A DNA stretch of 64,000 bases from positions 352,530,413-352,594,412 of the forward strand of contig NC_080672.1 in NCBI RefSeq assembly GCF_030247195.1, written 5' to 3'. Shown piece by piece: positions 22,290-34,834 of this stretch (the first letter of the stretch is position 1; every line of letters begins with the position of its first letter). A program made the position numbers and the translations under genes. This stretch comes from Topomyia yanbarensis. Taxonomy: Eukaryota; Arthropoda; Insecta; Diptera; Culicidae. The notes under the pieces were generated by a model. The model was given only the letters and a program-made list of their open reading frames with translations. It ran no database searches and was not told where the DNA came from.

Positions 22290-23214
22290 GGGGAGAGTGG
22301 GTATACAGTAGGATTCCGTTTTTGGCAACAATTTTATTTTTTTCAGTTGCCAAAACCGGTACCGTGCCAAAAATGGAACCTTATTTTTAAAGTTTGGATT
22401 TTCAATTTACGACTTCAAAAATGTTTCAAGCATTTTTAATCATATGTGAAATGAAATAAGATGAAAGAAAAAATAAGCAAATTCTATTTTATTCAAGATT
22501 TTATCAAATTCAGACGTCGTACAGTGGGGCAAGCTTTCGACGCTCAAAACCTCTACCTCCCTGGGTATATATCCTGGAGGATTAGTGTCTTTAGCATAGC
22601 ATCTTAGATGGAAATGATCATTATTTTGACAACTTTGGTTTATCTAGATAAGTAGAAACTGATCTAGATCAGTTCTATCTTTTGATAGAGGTGTTCTATC
22701 AAAAAAAAAACTTTCTTCGGCAAAGTTGTTTGTTTTGATATTTCTAACACATGTGCCGAAAACATTTATACTTTATAACCTATGTAGATGGCGCTACATG
22801 ACATTTAAAAAAATACTCGAAAAAATGAATTTCTACATTTATTTATGAAAAATATATCTAGAAATAAATGTTTTATTCCTAAATATTCGAAAATATACAA
22901 TAATAAAATGCTTAAAAGAGTGATAAATGTTATCATGACATTTTAAGGTTGTTTTCATCAAAAATATTAAAAAAATATGTTTCACAAAATTTGTTATAAC
23001 CCACGAAGCGACAGATGGCGGCAGCTGGAATTTTGTTTGTGACTAGTAAAAAGCTTTAACTTTATAACTACGAAAAGAAGAAAAAGTGGGGCAAGGTTGG
23101 CCTTTTAGAGACAAATGAAATGAAAAAAAATATAATTCAAGTTAAATAGTTCCTACTTGGCTAGAGAATTTTTGAGTAAACTAAAATATATACAATTTTT
23201 TTGGATTTTTGGAT

Positions 23215-24560
23215 TTCACGGGATTCCCGATTCCCGGGAAATTGTGTTTTCTCATTCCCGGGATTCGGGAATCCCGGGAAAAAAGATTTTTAATTTATTT
23301 CAAAAGACTTAGGTTCTGCGAATGAAATTCTGTAGGAAATATCTTTACCAGCAAACATTTGGAGTGAGTAGTGAATGCAGATTGCGCTTTTTCAACTGAT
23401 TTGCAGGTCAATGGACTATATACTTTTAGGCTCAGTGATATGTTTTCCAAGCCATACTCATAACACTGCTAAAGAATGTTGATTTTTTCATTCAAAATGG
23501 ATTAATGTGCTGACCGTTGTACTGAAGCATTTATTTACAGAAGCGTTAGTGATGCGCACGATATCTCTGCAACCGATGAGCCGATTGATCAGATTTTTTA
23601 ACAGTTCTTTTTATAATTTATTTTAATTGTTAGATCTTGAATTAAAGGGCTTGCAATCAAATTAGTAATGGAAATTGCGTTACTTGCGTTAAAACATCGA
23701 TGTGTGTTTGTTTCAAAACTTGGGTGGATTGTAGTGATATCATGCTTAACGCAAACGCTACTTAAAATAAAGAATGTTTCTAGAACGTCTGCAGCAATAT
23801 TTGGTCGGTTCATCGAATGTATATTTCGTCTTATTTGTTATACCGTAACTGTAATATCTGTAAATTTTTAGATGTATGAAAAGAAATACATAACGTTGTA
23901 TTTGTCCAATATCATGCGCATCCAAACTCTTTGAATGTCGCTTTCAAGGATGCAGGCAGGATTTTTGAAGGGATACGATCAAGCAATCCAGATACTTGCC
24001 CGTAACAGGAAATCGTTGGTAGGCTTCATCCATCGCTGCACAATTCGTCCATTATCTGCTTGATTTTGATTCAAAATGACGGAAATGATTTTAATCGGAA
24101 GTAACTGCACACTACCCTGAAGCAGCTCAATCTTTTCATTCAAAATTACCAAACAAGGTGCTTTGCATTAAATTGATCACATTCCATCGTATCAGAACAA
24201 CGAAATCCAATTTTAGACAGAAACTCCAGTAGCTGCGTATAGTATATCGTCCCAATCGTAATCGTAATTACCAAAATTTAGTTTATACCTATAGCCAAGA
24301 AAAAGTTGATGTTGCGTAAACTTATTGACGAGTTATCAAATGATTGAATGATGTATATGCCACCAAATCGCCATCTTCTGACAACTGCTTTAGGACCGAT
24401 ATACATGCAATCAAACGGGTTTGAAAACTTTTCAATTTATTCTTTTGTTTTCAAGAAAATCATTCACCTTTTTATTTTCTTCTGTATTCCCGGGATCCCG
24501 GGATTTCCCGGGAAATTTATTATTTATTTCCCGAATCCCGGGAAGCTGAAAACCCTCGGG
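23215..24560. repeat. Repeat bounded by TCCCGGGATTCCCGGGAA-type palindromes
   Basis: Clusters of CCCGGG and ATTCCCGGGAA motifs occur at 23218-23283 and 24487-24553 in inverted arrangement, separated by about 1.2 kb without coding sequence. This looks like a MITE with palindrome-rich ends. I could not fix the exact ends or a target duplication. Confidence 0.45.
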
Positions 24561-24970
24561 AAATGGAAGCTCTAATTCTGCCCACTGTGCCGTCCTGTAG
24601 AATTTTCACAATCTTCGCGCACTTCTTGAGTGCAATTCCCCTCTTTACGAATATGTAAAATAGCATTTAATTCGAATCGCTTTTCTTCGGCCCACTGAAC
24701 GTCAAAACTTGAACAAGTAACTGAATGGTAGGGTTGATTTCGCTCCTGGTGCTGTTATGTCTTCTTTCTGAAAATTATTGAACAATTTTGTTTAAAAAAC
24801 ACAGCTCTTTCAAAAAAATAATAAATTTATTGCTTCTCCGTAACTAACCCATCGTTGATCTTTCAAATGGAATTGATAGATTGAAAATAGAACTGCAATG
24901 CTTGAAGATATTTAGGTTTGAAGAAAACCATTTTTGTTGTAAAAATCACTTGCAACTTGTCCAAATTATA

Positions 24971-26099
24971 GGGGAAAGTCGTCGGTTGCCGGCACCCCTA
25001 TGTAGCTTTTGACAGAAACCAGATATGGACATTTTGATAAATATTATTTGTGTTATATATTAGCGCGATCTTTTTGTGGCGATTGCTGAAGCAGACTCGA
25101 ATGTTCTGTTCTACAACCAATATATTTTTTGAACAAGTGAAACTCTACTCAAAAGTTTTTTTGGTGATTTGCCTAGTGTTACAGAAAGAAGTAAATCGAT
25201 CGAAAAAGTATGCGCATTGAATATTTACGATGTGAATTTATTCTATTTTGTGATTCAACGTTGCATGGCGCCGAAATATTCGCCACCAGTTTTCTTTTGA
25301 TCAGTTTTCAAAAAGTTTACTAAAATCGGTTGTCGGCACCCAAACATGGTCGGTTTTCGGCACCCAATATTTTGTGGCAAATGCTCTCGATAACCTAATC
25401 AATATGGGTATTTTGGAACGGGCTTTACCAATAGATACCAAAGATCGATCTTTGGCACCATTCTGAAAACCAGGAAGGCGACTTCCGGTTTAACGATTTA
25501 CATTTACATGAAGAAAACCCACCTGGTCGTGTTTTCACCGCTAGGTAGCACCGTATATACCAGATTGTCACGACCAGATAATTTGGTGGGGGGCTCGGGG
25601 TTACCGTGGAGTACCCCTCCCGTTTTGCCTGACTTCTATCTGATCTGTTTGAAGCTTTGGTAAAAAACTGGAGTGCCTGAAACTAACTCAATGGCAGTGA
25701 ATGCGATCCGTCAGTGCATTAGCAGTGCGTAATATTCGCACTAGTTTTTCACATACACATATTGTGGTTCTGATGAAGAATGATGCCTTTGATGTGTATT
25801 GAACTGAATAAATTTCCTTTTCCCTTTGAATCGTGATGAGCATCATTCATATTTTTCCATTTTTAGTCATTTTTTTAGGGTGCCGAAAACCGACCACATT
25901 TTTCAAAATGGTAAACGGTTATCATTTGACCAAATTGTTAATAACTTTTTTTAAGTAGACAAATTAAATTAAATTTTTCAATAAGTTATTAGCTAAGGCC
26001 TCTAGCTTTCTATTGGTATGCTTATTCCCATATATTGTTTAATTGGAGTAATGTTGTGAGCCAAAAACAAAAGTGTTCCGACAACCGAACACATTCCCC
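24971..26099. mobile_element. MITE with TIR GGGGAA(A/T)GT..TCGGTTG.CGG (1129 bp)
   Basis: Left end GGGGAAAGTCGTCGGTTG; the right end reversed reads GGGGAATGTGTTCGGTTG; TA flanks at 24969-24970 and 26100-26101. CGGTTGTCGGCACCC and CGGTTTTCGGCACCC subterminal repeats recur at 25329-25361 and 25877. No coding sequence. It is the innermost of three nested TA-type elements. Confidence 0.75.
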
Positions 26100-27346
26100 T
26101 ACAAAAATAATGCATCTCTACACTTATTGTAATGATTAAATAAAACACGTATAGTGTAAAATATAGGTAACCCTTCAATACATAACACTGTTTTAAAACA
26201 ACATTGCGAAAAACATCTCAAAATTATCACAGTAATGTATTGAAGCTATGAGACAATTTTCACAATAGTAAAATAAATTATTTGCGCCTTTGAGGGTTAA
26301 TATGACTCCCATGTTTGGAAATGAAGTTAAATGCGATATAAATTGATACAAAAAATATCTTTTGCACATTTCTAAAAGACTTGTTATGACCAACAAAAAT
26401 GTTGCCAAAATCGGATTGTGCCAAAAAGGGAGCATGCCAAAAACGGAACGTGCCAAAAACGGAATCTTACTGTACTTTTCGCCATTTTGAAGTCAATTTG
26501 AATCATAAGAGCTATGAATAATATGCAAATCCGAATACTATGCCCTGAACAATTTTGAAAATCATATCGAAACAGGGTTTTTATAAAAACGTGTGGTAAC
26601 TTGATCCTCTACCTACTAGGGCTAAAGAAACAAAGCCCACTTTGACTAATAGACATGAAAGTTCAGCTAATTACCTGTCCTGACAAATTAATTAATTAAA
26701 CTAGCTTTTTAGATGCACGACAAACTTTAATCACAGTAAAAAGTCGAGACAAGTATTTGCGGTAAATCAGTGCTGTTTAACTGGCTTTTCCAACCTTCAG
26801 TAACTTATACCATAATTTGTTCACGAAAAAAAAACATTTTAGATCAATTAATAGTGCCAGACACTTTGTGAAAATGATGTTTTTCTCCTTCTATACATTT
26901 CTAGAGTGTTTTAAAGAGCTAATGATAGGGATCAAGTGTACCCAGTGTTACAGGGATCAAAGATACATATTGCATGAGGTGAACAAAATTTATTTTTTTA
27001 TATGTGTTATGATATTTTTTATTCAAAAAACGTTTTCATCTGGACAAAAACCCTTAGAAAGTAATCGTACTTGAAAATATTCATATGTAATTAGTTCGCC
27101 GATCTCCTACACAACCGTTTAAAAAAATTGTAAAAAGATCATCGAGATGGATATCAACACATACTTTCTAAAATATTGTACAACTTTTCCAAACCAAATG
27201 TTATACATTAGTTTTGTTTTGAAACATCATGAACGACCAAATATTCCATTTTCTTTCCATATTGTGGTAACTTTTGATGTTTAGATTATGAGATATGGCC
27301 AGGGAATAAAATATCCCCAAAGATCAAGTGTCCTCACTCTCCCCTA

Positions 27347-27592
<246 letters not shown>

Positions 27593-27681
27593 TCTATATA
27601 TAAAAGTCAAAGCTTGTATGTATATGCGTTTTCTTCCTATTTCGTTGAAAATCGCAGCAACGCGCGATGGGTATTAGCTAG
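27593..27681 (+). mobile_element. 89-bp Helitron-like insert
   Basis: Starts TCTATATATAAAAGTC, ends GTATTAGCTAG, and sits between A (27592) and T (27682). Helitrons start with TC, end with CTRR and insert between A and T. A GC-rich stretch (GCAACGCGCG) precedes the 3' end, as in many insect Helitrons, but I see only a weak hairpin there. The (TAAA)n tail continues after it to about 27710. It is far too short to encode anything. Confidence 0.6.
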
Positions 27682-27720
27682 TAAATAAATAAATAAATAA
27701 ATAAATAAGCAAATAAGCAA

Positions 27721-28877
27721 ATAGATTAATATGAAACGAGGGAGGTATAACGGCCAAGTTTTGGGTATATATGCGGGACAGTTACCTCGCTGCACACATC
27801 GTTGAACTCGATTTGCTCAAAGTTGTATTCCATTGGAAAATGTCTTGGCGAGACTACACTATCTCAAGAATAAATTTACTGATCAATCAGAAAGTTTGAG
27901 CAGTTGTTCCTAATTTTAATAGAAAGTTCATGAACGAAAACCTGATGTTCTTTAAATTTAATGGTCGATTCAACGTTCCACTGATTTGAGAGGGAAGGAG
28001 GTTGGACTGATCGGTCTAAAGCTCTTTGCCTCCCCATAAGTAACGCGGCTCCATTTGGGAATGAAATTTAGAGTTATTTCCCGCCACGCAAATGGAATGT
28101 ATTCTGTTGCAAGACTACAAGTAAGAACTTTTTTTCAAAAAATGCTTTAAGTATTCATACCCTCTTTGAAGTAGAACAGGAAAGATTGCATCTTATCCTA
28201 GGAACTTATACGGAGCAAATCCATTTGATCGATTTGGTAGTCACAATTCTACGAAATGTCCAAGAATCATAACTACATCATAAAAAACAGGGACAGTCAT
28301 AAGTGATGGCTCCGCACAGCCTGGCAAGTGTGTGTCAAAAAAGTTTGAGCTTCCAAGTTCTTCTACATAACCTTTCGAGTAGAACAATTTCGGTATTTCA
28401 CCAAGGTGTTCTTCTAGAAGCACGCATAACTCGAAGCGGACGAGCCTCTTGGCATGCTGCTACTAAGAGTGAGTTTGTTTTATGCACGACCTCAGCCAAT
28501 TCACTTGGGGATTCAATAATCTAAAGATACCCATGAAACCTAGTCTCAAAACCCTCTTTATAGAAGTTCCAGTTAGTAGATTTGGGATTACGACGATATC
28601 TAGCGAGACGTTTAAATGATCAAAAACAATGTACTTAAGATCAGATAACGTCGGTTTGAGCTAGTTTGGTACGAGCCAGTTTACCAACTCATGTGTAAAC
28701 CGTCAGAGCAGAGTTACATCTAACACCTCTTCTTTGCCAGCTCCTGCAAAAGCTGGAAAAAATAAATATATATAAATAAATATAAATATGCTGGAGAGAC
28801 ATTCAGTTCCGAATCTATAAAGCCCGCATCGTTGCGTTCTATCGTGATTTCGATGGGGTAAAAAGTGATCAGTAGTA
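27721..28877. other. No recognisable gene
   Basis: Mixed AT-rich sequence with frames below 75 codons and no domain I recognise. Confidence 0.4.
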
Positions 28878-29540
28878 ATTCAACGCTTTTTTGTGAAAAG
28901 GGCGATACTTACAAATGTAAACATAAGGCTTTTTTCATACATGCGAATGAGGGCTTTAAAACGCAACAAATTAACCTAAAAATTTGGATTCTACGATATT
29001 GCTTTCTTAAACTACAGCAAAAAATACATCGGGCGAAACTGTATTTTTGTTTGTTTAATTAAAGTTTCGCCCTTCACGCTCCATGCAAACAAGAAGGGCG
29101 ATATTTATTTTGCTAGCAGTTTAGACGCGAAACTGTTTTTTTCGATTTTTTTTGGATAATCAAGCTGATACCAGCTGTAAACAGTAACAATGATTGCTCT
29201 TGAAAAAACCCGGACGAAATCGGTGGTGTAATACGGTAGTTATTGTAAAAAAACATAAGGGCGATACTTCAATGCTGATAGGTGGGACCGAAAAAGTAAA
29301 CAATCGCCAAAGGGGCGACACTATCATTTTGTCGATTTAAATAGCAAAAACAAATTTTAATTTAATAATTTCAAATACTTTATGAAGTTTTGGGTTTCGA
29401 TCACTGAATCATGCAATCTAGGATGTAAAAACACAATAGTTCTTAAATAGGAAATAAAACCAAGCCTTGAAATATTCACTGTTGATTTTCTGTGAATGGT
29501 GTCACTGCTAGTATCGCCCTTTTCAAGAAAAAGCGTTGAA
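28878..29540. mobile_element. 663-bp MITE with AAGGGCGATACT repeats
   Basis: TIRs start ATTCAACGCTTTTT on both ends, continue into GAAAAGGGCGATACT, and are flanked by TA (28876-28877, 29541-29542). Internal variants of the GGGCGATACT motif lie near 29094, 29268 and 29313. No transposase. The superfamily is uncertain; the TA duplication suggests Tc1/mariner or pogo. Confidence 0.7.
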
Positions 29541-29542
29541 TT

Positions 29543-32500
29543 ATTCCAAGCGTTTTTTAAATCTTTAAAAAAAAACACGAGAGGAAGAGATAAGATATTC
29601 AAACTGATCGATATTTAATTTTATTTAATTTCCTATTTAATCCAATTTAATTTGCACACGAAATGATTTAAAAAAATGTTCAGCCCATCTCTTTGTTGAA
29701 GCAAGAAATTAATCAATTGTAATTGTCAAGGTGCAGCTATACGAATACGTCATGCTCTGCAGTGTCGACGATCAAAACCGATTGGAAATTGTTCAACTGT
29801 AAGCTTTTTGTATCCATACATGATTTCGCAATAGTCCGCTTCGTCATCATCTGATAATAAAGCATTACTCTTATCTTTCTTAACCTTGCAGCGTTCTTGC
29901 ACTATAACACATTAATCAGATATTTCTTCTCGCTACCTGGAAGCAACTTGCACAAGTAATCAAAGAAACACCAATGGTCGAACAATGAAACGTTCGATTT
30001 TATGACTATACACCTACCAACTACTGAAAAGCCCTTGCCGCACTTGATCGAATCGCTGAAGGAAAAAAACTGGAGTAATTAATTGCAGCCAGGTGATACT
30101 GCAAAAAAACCAGCCTCTCCGCCAGGCATCTGGAAAGGAAATCCGTCATCAATCGACCGGCCTGTGGGTCTGGGGCTGTCCGAAGTGACCCACAATGCCC
30201 CCGAGGAATCCGAACGAAACGGATGAGGAATTTGAGCACTGTCTCAGGATAATGCGAAACATTTCCTCTCCCGGTGGCCATCAATCAGCATCTCGGTCGT
30301 CCCCACAAAACGGATCGACATCTCGAATGGCGAAAATGGCATCGTCATCGGCCGGTGGATTTTCAGAGCGTTCCTTCTTCGAAAGCGAAAATCTTTGAAA
30401 ACATGAACGACGCAAACGCATTGTTGGTTATGATTAATGACTCGCTCACTGGCTGGTCTGAGCTGCACCTCTGTTTAATCGCCTTCCATCAGCCATCCCA
30501 ACTGCGGACTGCCCACCAAAAAGGAGCAGGAGGGAATCGATTTGCGATTTCTCGCTGCGATATAATGAAGCTAAATTAGTTGGCAATTTTATGTACTGTT
30601 TGTTTACCTCAAATAGGATCACAATTAATCATCATCTTTGCTTATTTTCATCAATAGCGGTAACGACAGTGGGAAGGGTCGCTAAATCCCTTCGTATGTT
30701 TCAGTCGGGGAAATGTCAGTTTTACGTGGAGGTCGATCAACAACCACACATAGACAAAAATGTCATAGAGGAAATCTAAACCAGATTTAGTTTCTGATGT
30801 CATCCAATATGTTGGGAGTAGTTTTCCTTCCGGTAGCAACTCACACTTTAAAGCACGAATTGTCAAGCTTGAACATATCGGTGAGGTACCTGCAAGCTGA
30901 AGCCAATCGACTGAGCTAGCAATCATTGATGCTTAAAATACGAATCTTGTTTGAGGTTAACAAGCGATTAACAGAAATTTCCTGTTCCAACCATACAAAA
31001 AGTTACAAGCCAATGTCAACCTATAGCACCGGTGAATTAATAAAAGAATTCGAACGCCAAAAAAAAATTGCCACACTTCACTCGTTCGACAGGGTACACG
31101 CAGTGGAGTCAATTGTTAGCATTCTAGCATCGAACCTGTTCGTTAGCCACTCATTGTGCTTGCGCTCTAAATTCCAATTGAAATTCGCACACACACTTCA
31201 AGTTACAAGTTTCTTATCAAAACCACCGCAACCGCACAACCGGATTATCATAAATGTTTAATTAGCTTCAAAAGGCTACCTGCAAAACAGACGCACAATT
31301 GTCGCACTTGTTGCGTGCAGCAGAAAAAAAACTTTCCACTTAATTAAACTTACTTAATAATCTCCAGCGAACTAAACCAAACACTTATAGACATGCTATT
31401 TCCTCCACATTCGCAGAAAAGGCCACGTTCAGTTCCATTTTCGAAGGCTGCTGCCGATTCCGCCGATGCAGTGCATGCTGCGGCCCGGACTGCGGTTACT
31501 GACTTTCCAGCAAAACCCATAAAACCGCCTTTCAGCACTAATTAAAATTAATTTCCATCACACGCAGCATGTGGTGGTGGCCGCAACCGCGACACGGCGA
31601 CAAACGGTCCCAATCACATTCCTCCCGGTGACCGTGAGTGTCCCGTCCCAGAGCTTGGCGGCGATCCGAAATGGTGTGTCAAAAACAACCACGATACGAT
31701 AAATTCAGCGGCCTGCTAATGAACTCATTAACTGATCATAATGGGAGAAGTAAAATCAGCTTCGCGGTGTCGAATGTGCTGTAGATAGTACCTACGGGCG
31801 GCAAACGGTTCGTCACTTGTACCGAAACGTGTGAATCGAAGTCACCCACTTTCACCTTTCCCAGCGGCTGCTGGCGGTGAACAGATCGCACCGACAAAGC
31901 AACCCCGTTCTGCACCGAACGACTATTAATTGGTAAATGAGCGCAATCGGGACCGGATTTTAGGTTCCGAAAAAAAAACACGAATAGGAATTTGCCTGTG
32001 CCCCAGAGAAGGGTAGCTGGCGTGGCAAAGCGGGATTGTGGTGTGAGAGCGAAAGGGACGCAGGGAGGAATTAATTTTCCGTCTATGCTTTTCAATTAAT
32101 GCTGCTACTCATTACGGTTCCTTGTTAGATGATTGGATGGAATGAGGGAGGGTTCAATGTTTGGAAAGAGGGAAGCAACAGTTTAGGGTGTGCTTGTGCT
32201 AGGGGATAACGGAATCCTAGATAATGGAATACTGTTGCTATAAAAACGTTCTAGGGAAGCTTTCAACTGTTGGTTCGTGTCTAGGAAGTAAAGAGAACCG
32301 TTTCGTCTATCCTATTCCATTTGGATATACAAGGATATTTTAGCTATGCATACCTCATTATCCTTTGGGACTATTGCAAAAAAGGTGTCGCTTTGCGCTT
32401 AGATACGCCCGAAGTCAGCAATATTTATCACCGCTGGAGAAAGTCGAACTCAATTATTGTTTGCAATTTTTCGTGTTACAGAATTTTCGTGAATGTAAAT

Positions 32501-33374
32501 CTGTTTCCTTTTTGTGAGGAAACGACAAGATAATGAATGGTCTATGGAATCCGGACAAAACTGTTTGAGAAATGCATACTCGTAAAAAGCACAGTCTGGA
32601 CTCCCAACTTGTTTAGAGCCATAAATCGCTCCGCTACTATAGCAAAATAAACCATTAAATCAACCTGTGCGTTGATTTTTCTACTTGCTAAAGCAAATTT
32701 ACAATGCCTCTAACTAATATCCCGTGCAAATTCTCTTGGGTTCAAACACCACAAAACCCTATAAAAATACCATAAACATGGTCCGGGTCAAATTTTACAA
32801 CCATCAAAACACCATGAAATGGTCTCAAAAACCCGTAAATACACCAGAATGTGGTTTTTAAATGGGATCCTTCGGACCATAGTGATAGTGTTTTCACGGG
32901 TTGAACCCATTCCAAACACTCTCAAAACATCATTCAGAGGTGCAAAAATTGTAATTATACTTTCAATCATTCAGATAGGATTAGGTTTCACCTTTACAAC
33001 GAAGGTAAAATTGTTTGTCCATAAGCACTCGTTCAGAAGTTATACATCTTATAACTCAATTACCGTGAGTGACAGAGACAACATGTCTTCTGCAAAATTT
33101 ATAAAAATACTCTCCTCTACAACTTTGTCGAAGACGGCCAAACGCTATCTCTTTCAGTTCAAAAGTCAAATTTTCTGTAGCGTACTATGGTCAATTTATA
33201 ATTTAATTAAAAATAATATTGCCAGAAGATGACGCTTTTGACACACACAAACGTTGTAGAATATATGAAATCGCTAATATGGGCAGAATTGACTCCAATG
33301 AATTAAGTACCTCATAACGCTGTTTTGAGCCACGTTGGGATGGTAGATATAACGTCGCTTAGGAGTAGAGCTAC
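29543..33374. other. No recognisable gene; most likely host non-coding DNA plus an eroded repeat
   Basis: 30.1-32.1 kb is less AT-rich and lacks obvious transposon signatures, so it is a candidate for unique host sequence (regulatory or intronic), but no frame exceeds about 120 codons and no domain is recognisable. 32.9-33.3 kb has the look of non-coding transposon sequence. Confidence 0.35.
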
Positions 33375-33378
33375 CGTT

Positions 33379-34119
33379 TGTAAGTAGGGGTTTCCCCGCT
33401 ACTCGGGTTCTTATTTGCCCGGCGTACCCTTTACTTCAGGGCGGCCTAGGTGCCTCTACAGAATTTCGGATTTTCGTAACAACAAACAAAAAGGAAAAAT
33501 AAATATATTAAATTTTACCGTGTATTATTTTCACCTACTCTCCCTTCACTGTACACTGCTGCTGCGGGCGGATAGGCGGGTGGTTTCCTCCGACCGGCCG
33601 GGACAGCAACGGCCGAGTTCTCCCTTGATCGTTGGCTGCTCCGGCAGCGGTCCTTGACTTTTAGCTAGGGAGGTGAGCTTTGCTCCTTTGTTGGAACCTC
33701 CCTAGCGACGATGGCGAACTGTCGCCGGATCGACTTGCTCGCCGCAAATGATCCCGGAAGTCACCGCAGTGCACTTCCCAGGGGGAACCTTTGTCCGCCC
33801 TGCTTCGTTCTCCTTGGCGATTAACTGTGGAGGAGAGCTAGGCTCGTTCGACTGATCCTCCACAGTGAGAACGGTCGGTGATACGATTCCTTAATGTTTA
33901 GCCGGGGTAGCGAAAACACTCCTTGACGTTTAGCTTACCCCTTAATGGCGAATCGACACCGCGTTTACGTGTGCCCGAACCACGGGCCGGCACTCTTCGA
34001 CGGATTAAATTGCCGTCGCACGCGCGCACTCTACCTCACTGGCACTAGTGGCGGGAAACTGTCCCGAAAAAGTATCGAATATTTGGGGCGTCTGTTCACT
34101 GCCGTGGTTCGTCACTATC
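33379..34119 (-). repeat. Partial LTR of a second subfamily
   Basis: 741 bp clearly homologous to the LTRs at 38395-39506 and 39591-40703, but visibly diverged from them and closer in places to the solo LTR at 49238-50362 (for example the GGCGGGAAACTGTCCCG block). It contains the U5/R end and lacks the outermost U3 part. The junction to integrase sequence lies at about 34119/34120. Confidence 0.8.
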
Positions 34120-34801
34120 TATGATACTGCGCGAACAGTGGTTCAATCGCCATGGTAGCCCGGAAATTCTGCTAAGCGACAATGCCTCCACTTTCACCTC
34201 GAAGGAGTTCAGTCAATTCATAAAAGAAACCAACGTCAAACATTGGCTGAACTCCCGCTATCATTCGCAGGCTAACCCAGTGGAGCGAACAAATCGCTCG
34301 ATAGACACCGCAATCCGGGCATATGCTCGAACCGAGCAGCGCAACGGGGATGTCCACATCAGTGATGTGGAGCGCATCCTAAATACTACCGTTCATTCCT
34401 CCACTGGGTTTAGTCCTCATTTCATTATACACGGGTGTGAAATTGCATCTGCCGATGACTTCAGCAGGATTTCCGGTGAGGGTGACCTAGAAACAAGACA
34501 CAAACAGATAGACAAAATCCGGGAGATTGTGGTCAAAAGTTTGGCAAAGGCAAGCGAGGGCATTCGACATCAGTACAACTTGCGTCATCGAAAGTTCTCC
34601 AAACCTTTTGAAACGGGACAAATGGTGTACCGTCGAAACATGAAGTTGTCGAATGCACTCGAGTCTTACAATGCTAAACTTGGACCACAATACTTACCGG
34701 CAAAAATTATCGCCAAAAGGGGTGTATCCTCCTACGAGCTGAAGGATTTAGCAGGTAAAAATCTCGGAGTTTGGCCAGCAAATCTCCTTAAACCAGCATA
34801 A
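34120..34801 (+). pseudogene. Ty3/gypsy integrase, C-terminal part
   Basis: 226 codons ending at a natural-looking stop. The second catalytic Asp is in LLSDNASTFTS (D20) and the catalytic Glu in NPVERTNRS (E55), one residue short of the usual D-x35-E because the expected Gly after AN is missing. The C-terminal part (GPQYLPAKIIAKRGVSSYELKDL) is the SH3-like DNA-binding domain of gypsy integrases. The zinc finger, first Asp and all upstream pol domains are gone: the frame begins right at the partial LTR junction. It integrates element cDNA in intact relatives; here it is a dead fragment oriented with the LTR at 38395-39506. Confidence 0.85.
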
Positions 34802-34834
34802 AAAAACTTTTCCGTGCCGTTTGTGGACTGACGG

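Larger units (their letters stand above)
22306..26472. mobile_element. Nested 4.2-kb element with TIR CAGTA(G/A)GATTCCG...
   Basis: Left end CAGTAGGATTCCGTTTTTGG, and the right end reversed starts CAGTAAGATTCCGTTTTTGG, flanked by TA (22304-22305, 26473-26474). Subterminal GCCAAAA(A/C)CGG motifs recur at both ends. The TA duplication and CAGT start suggest a pogo/Tc1-related non-autonomous element. It contains at least two further repeats (about 23215-24560 and 24971-26099) and no transposase. Confidence 0.75.
22290..27344. mobile_element. Outer MITE A (GGGGAGAGTG family), filled by nested elements
   Basis: The left end is GGGGAGAGTGG (22290) and the right end, reversed, is GGGGAGAGTGAGGACACTTG (ending 27344), with TA on both sides (22288-22289, 27345-27346). 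Own sequence is 22290-22305 plus 26475-27344, about 890 bp; the rest is nested insertions. The right part is clearly similar to MITE B at 40726-41346 in the opposite orientation. No coding sequence. Confidence 0.75.
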
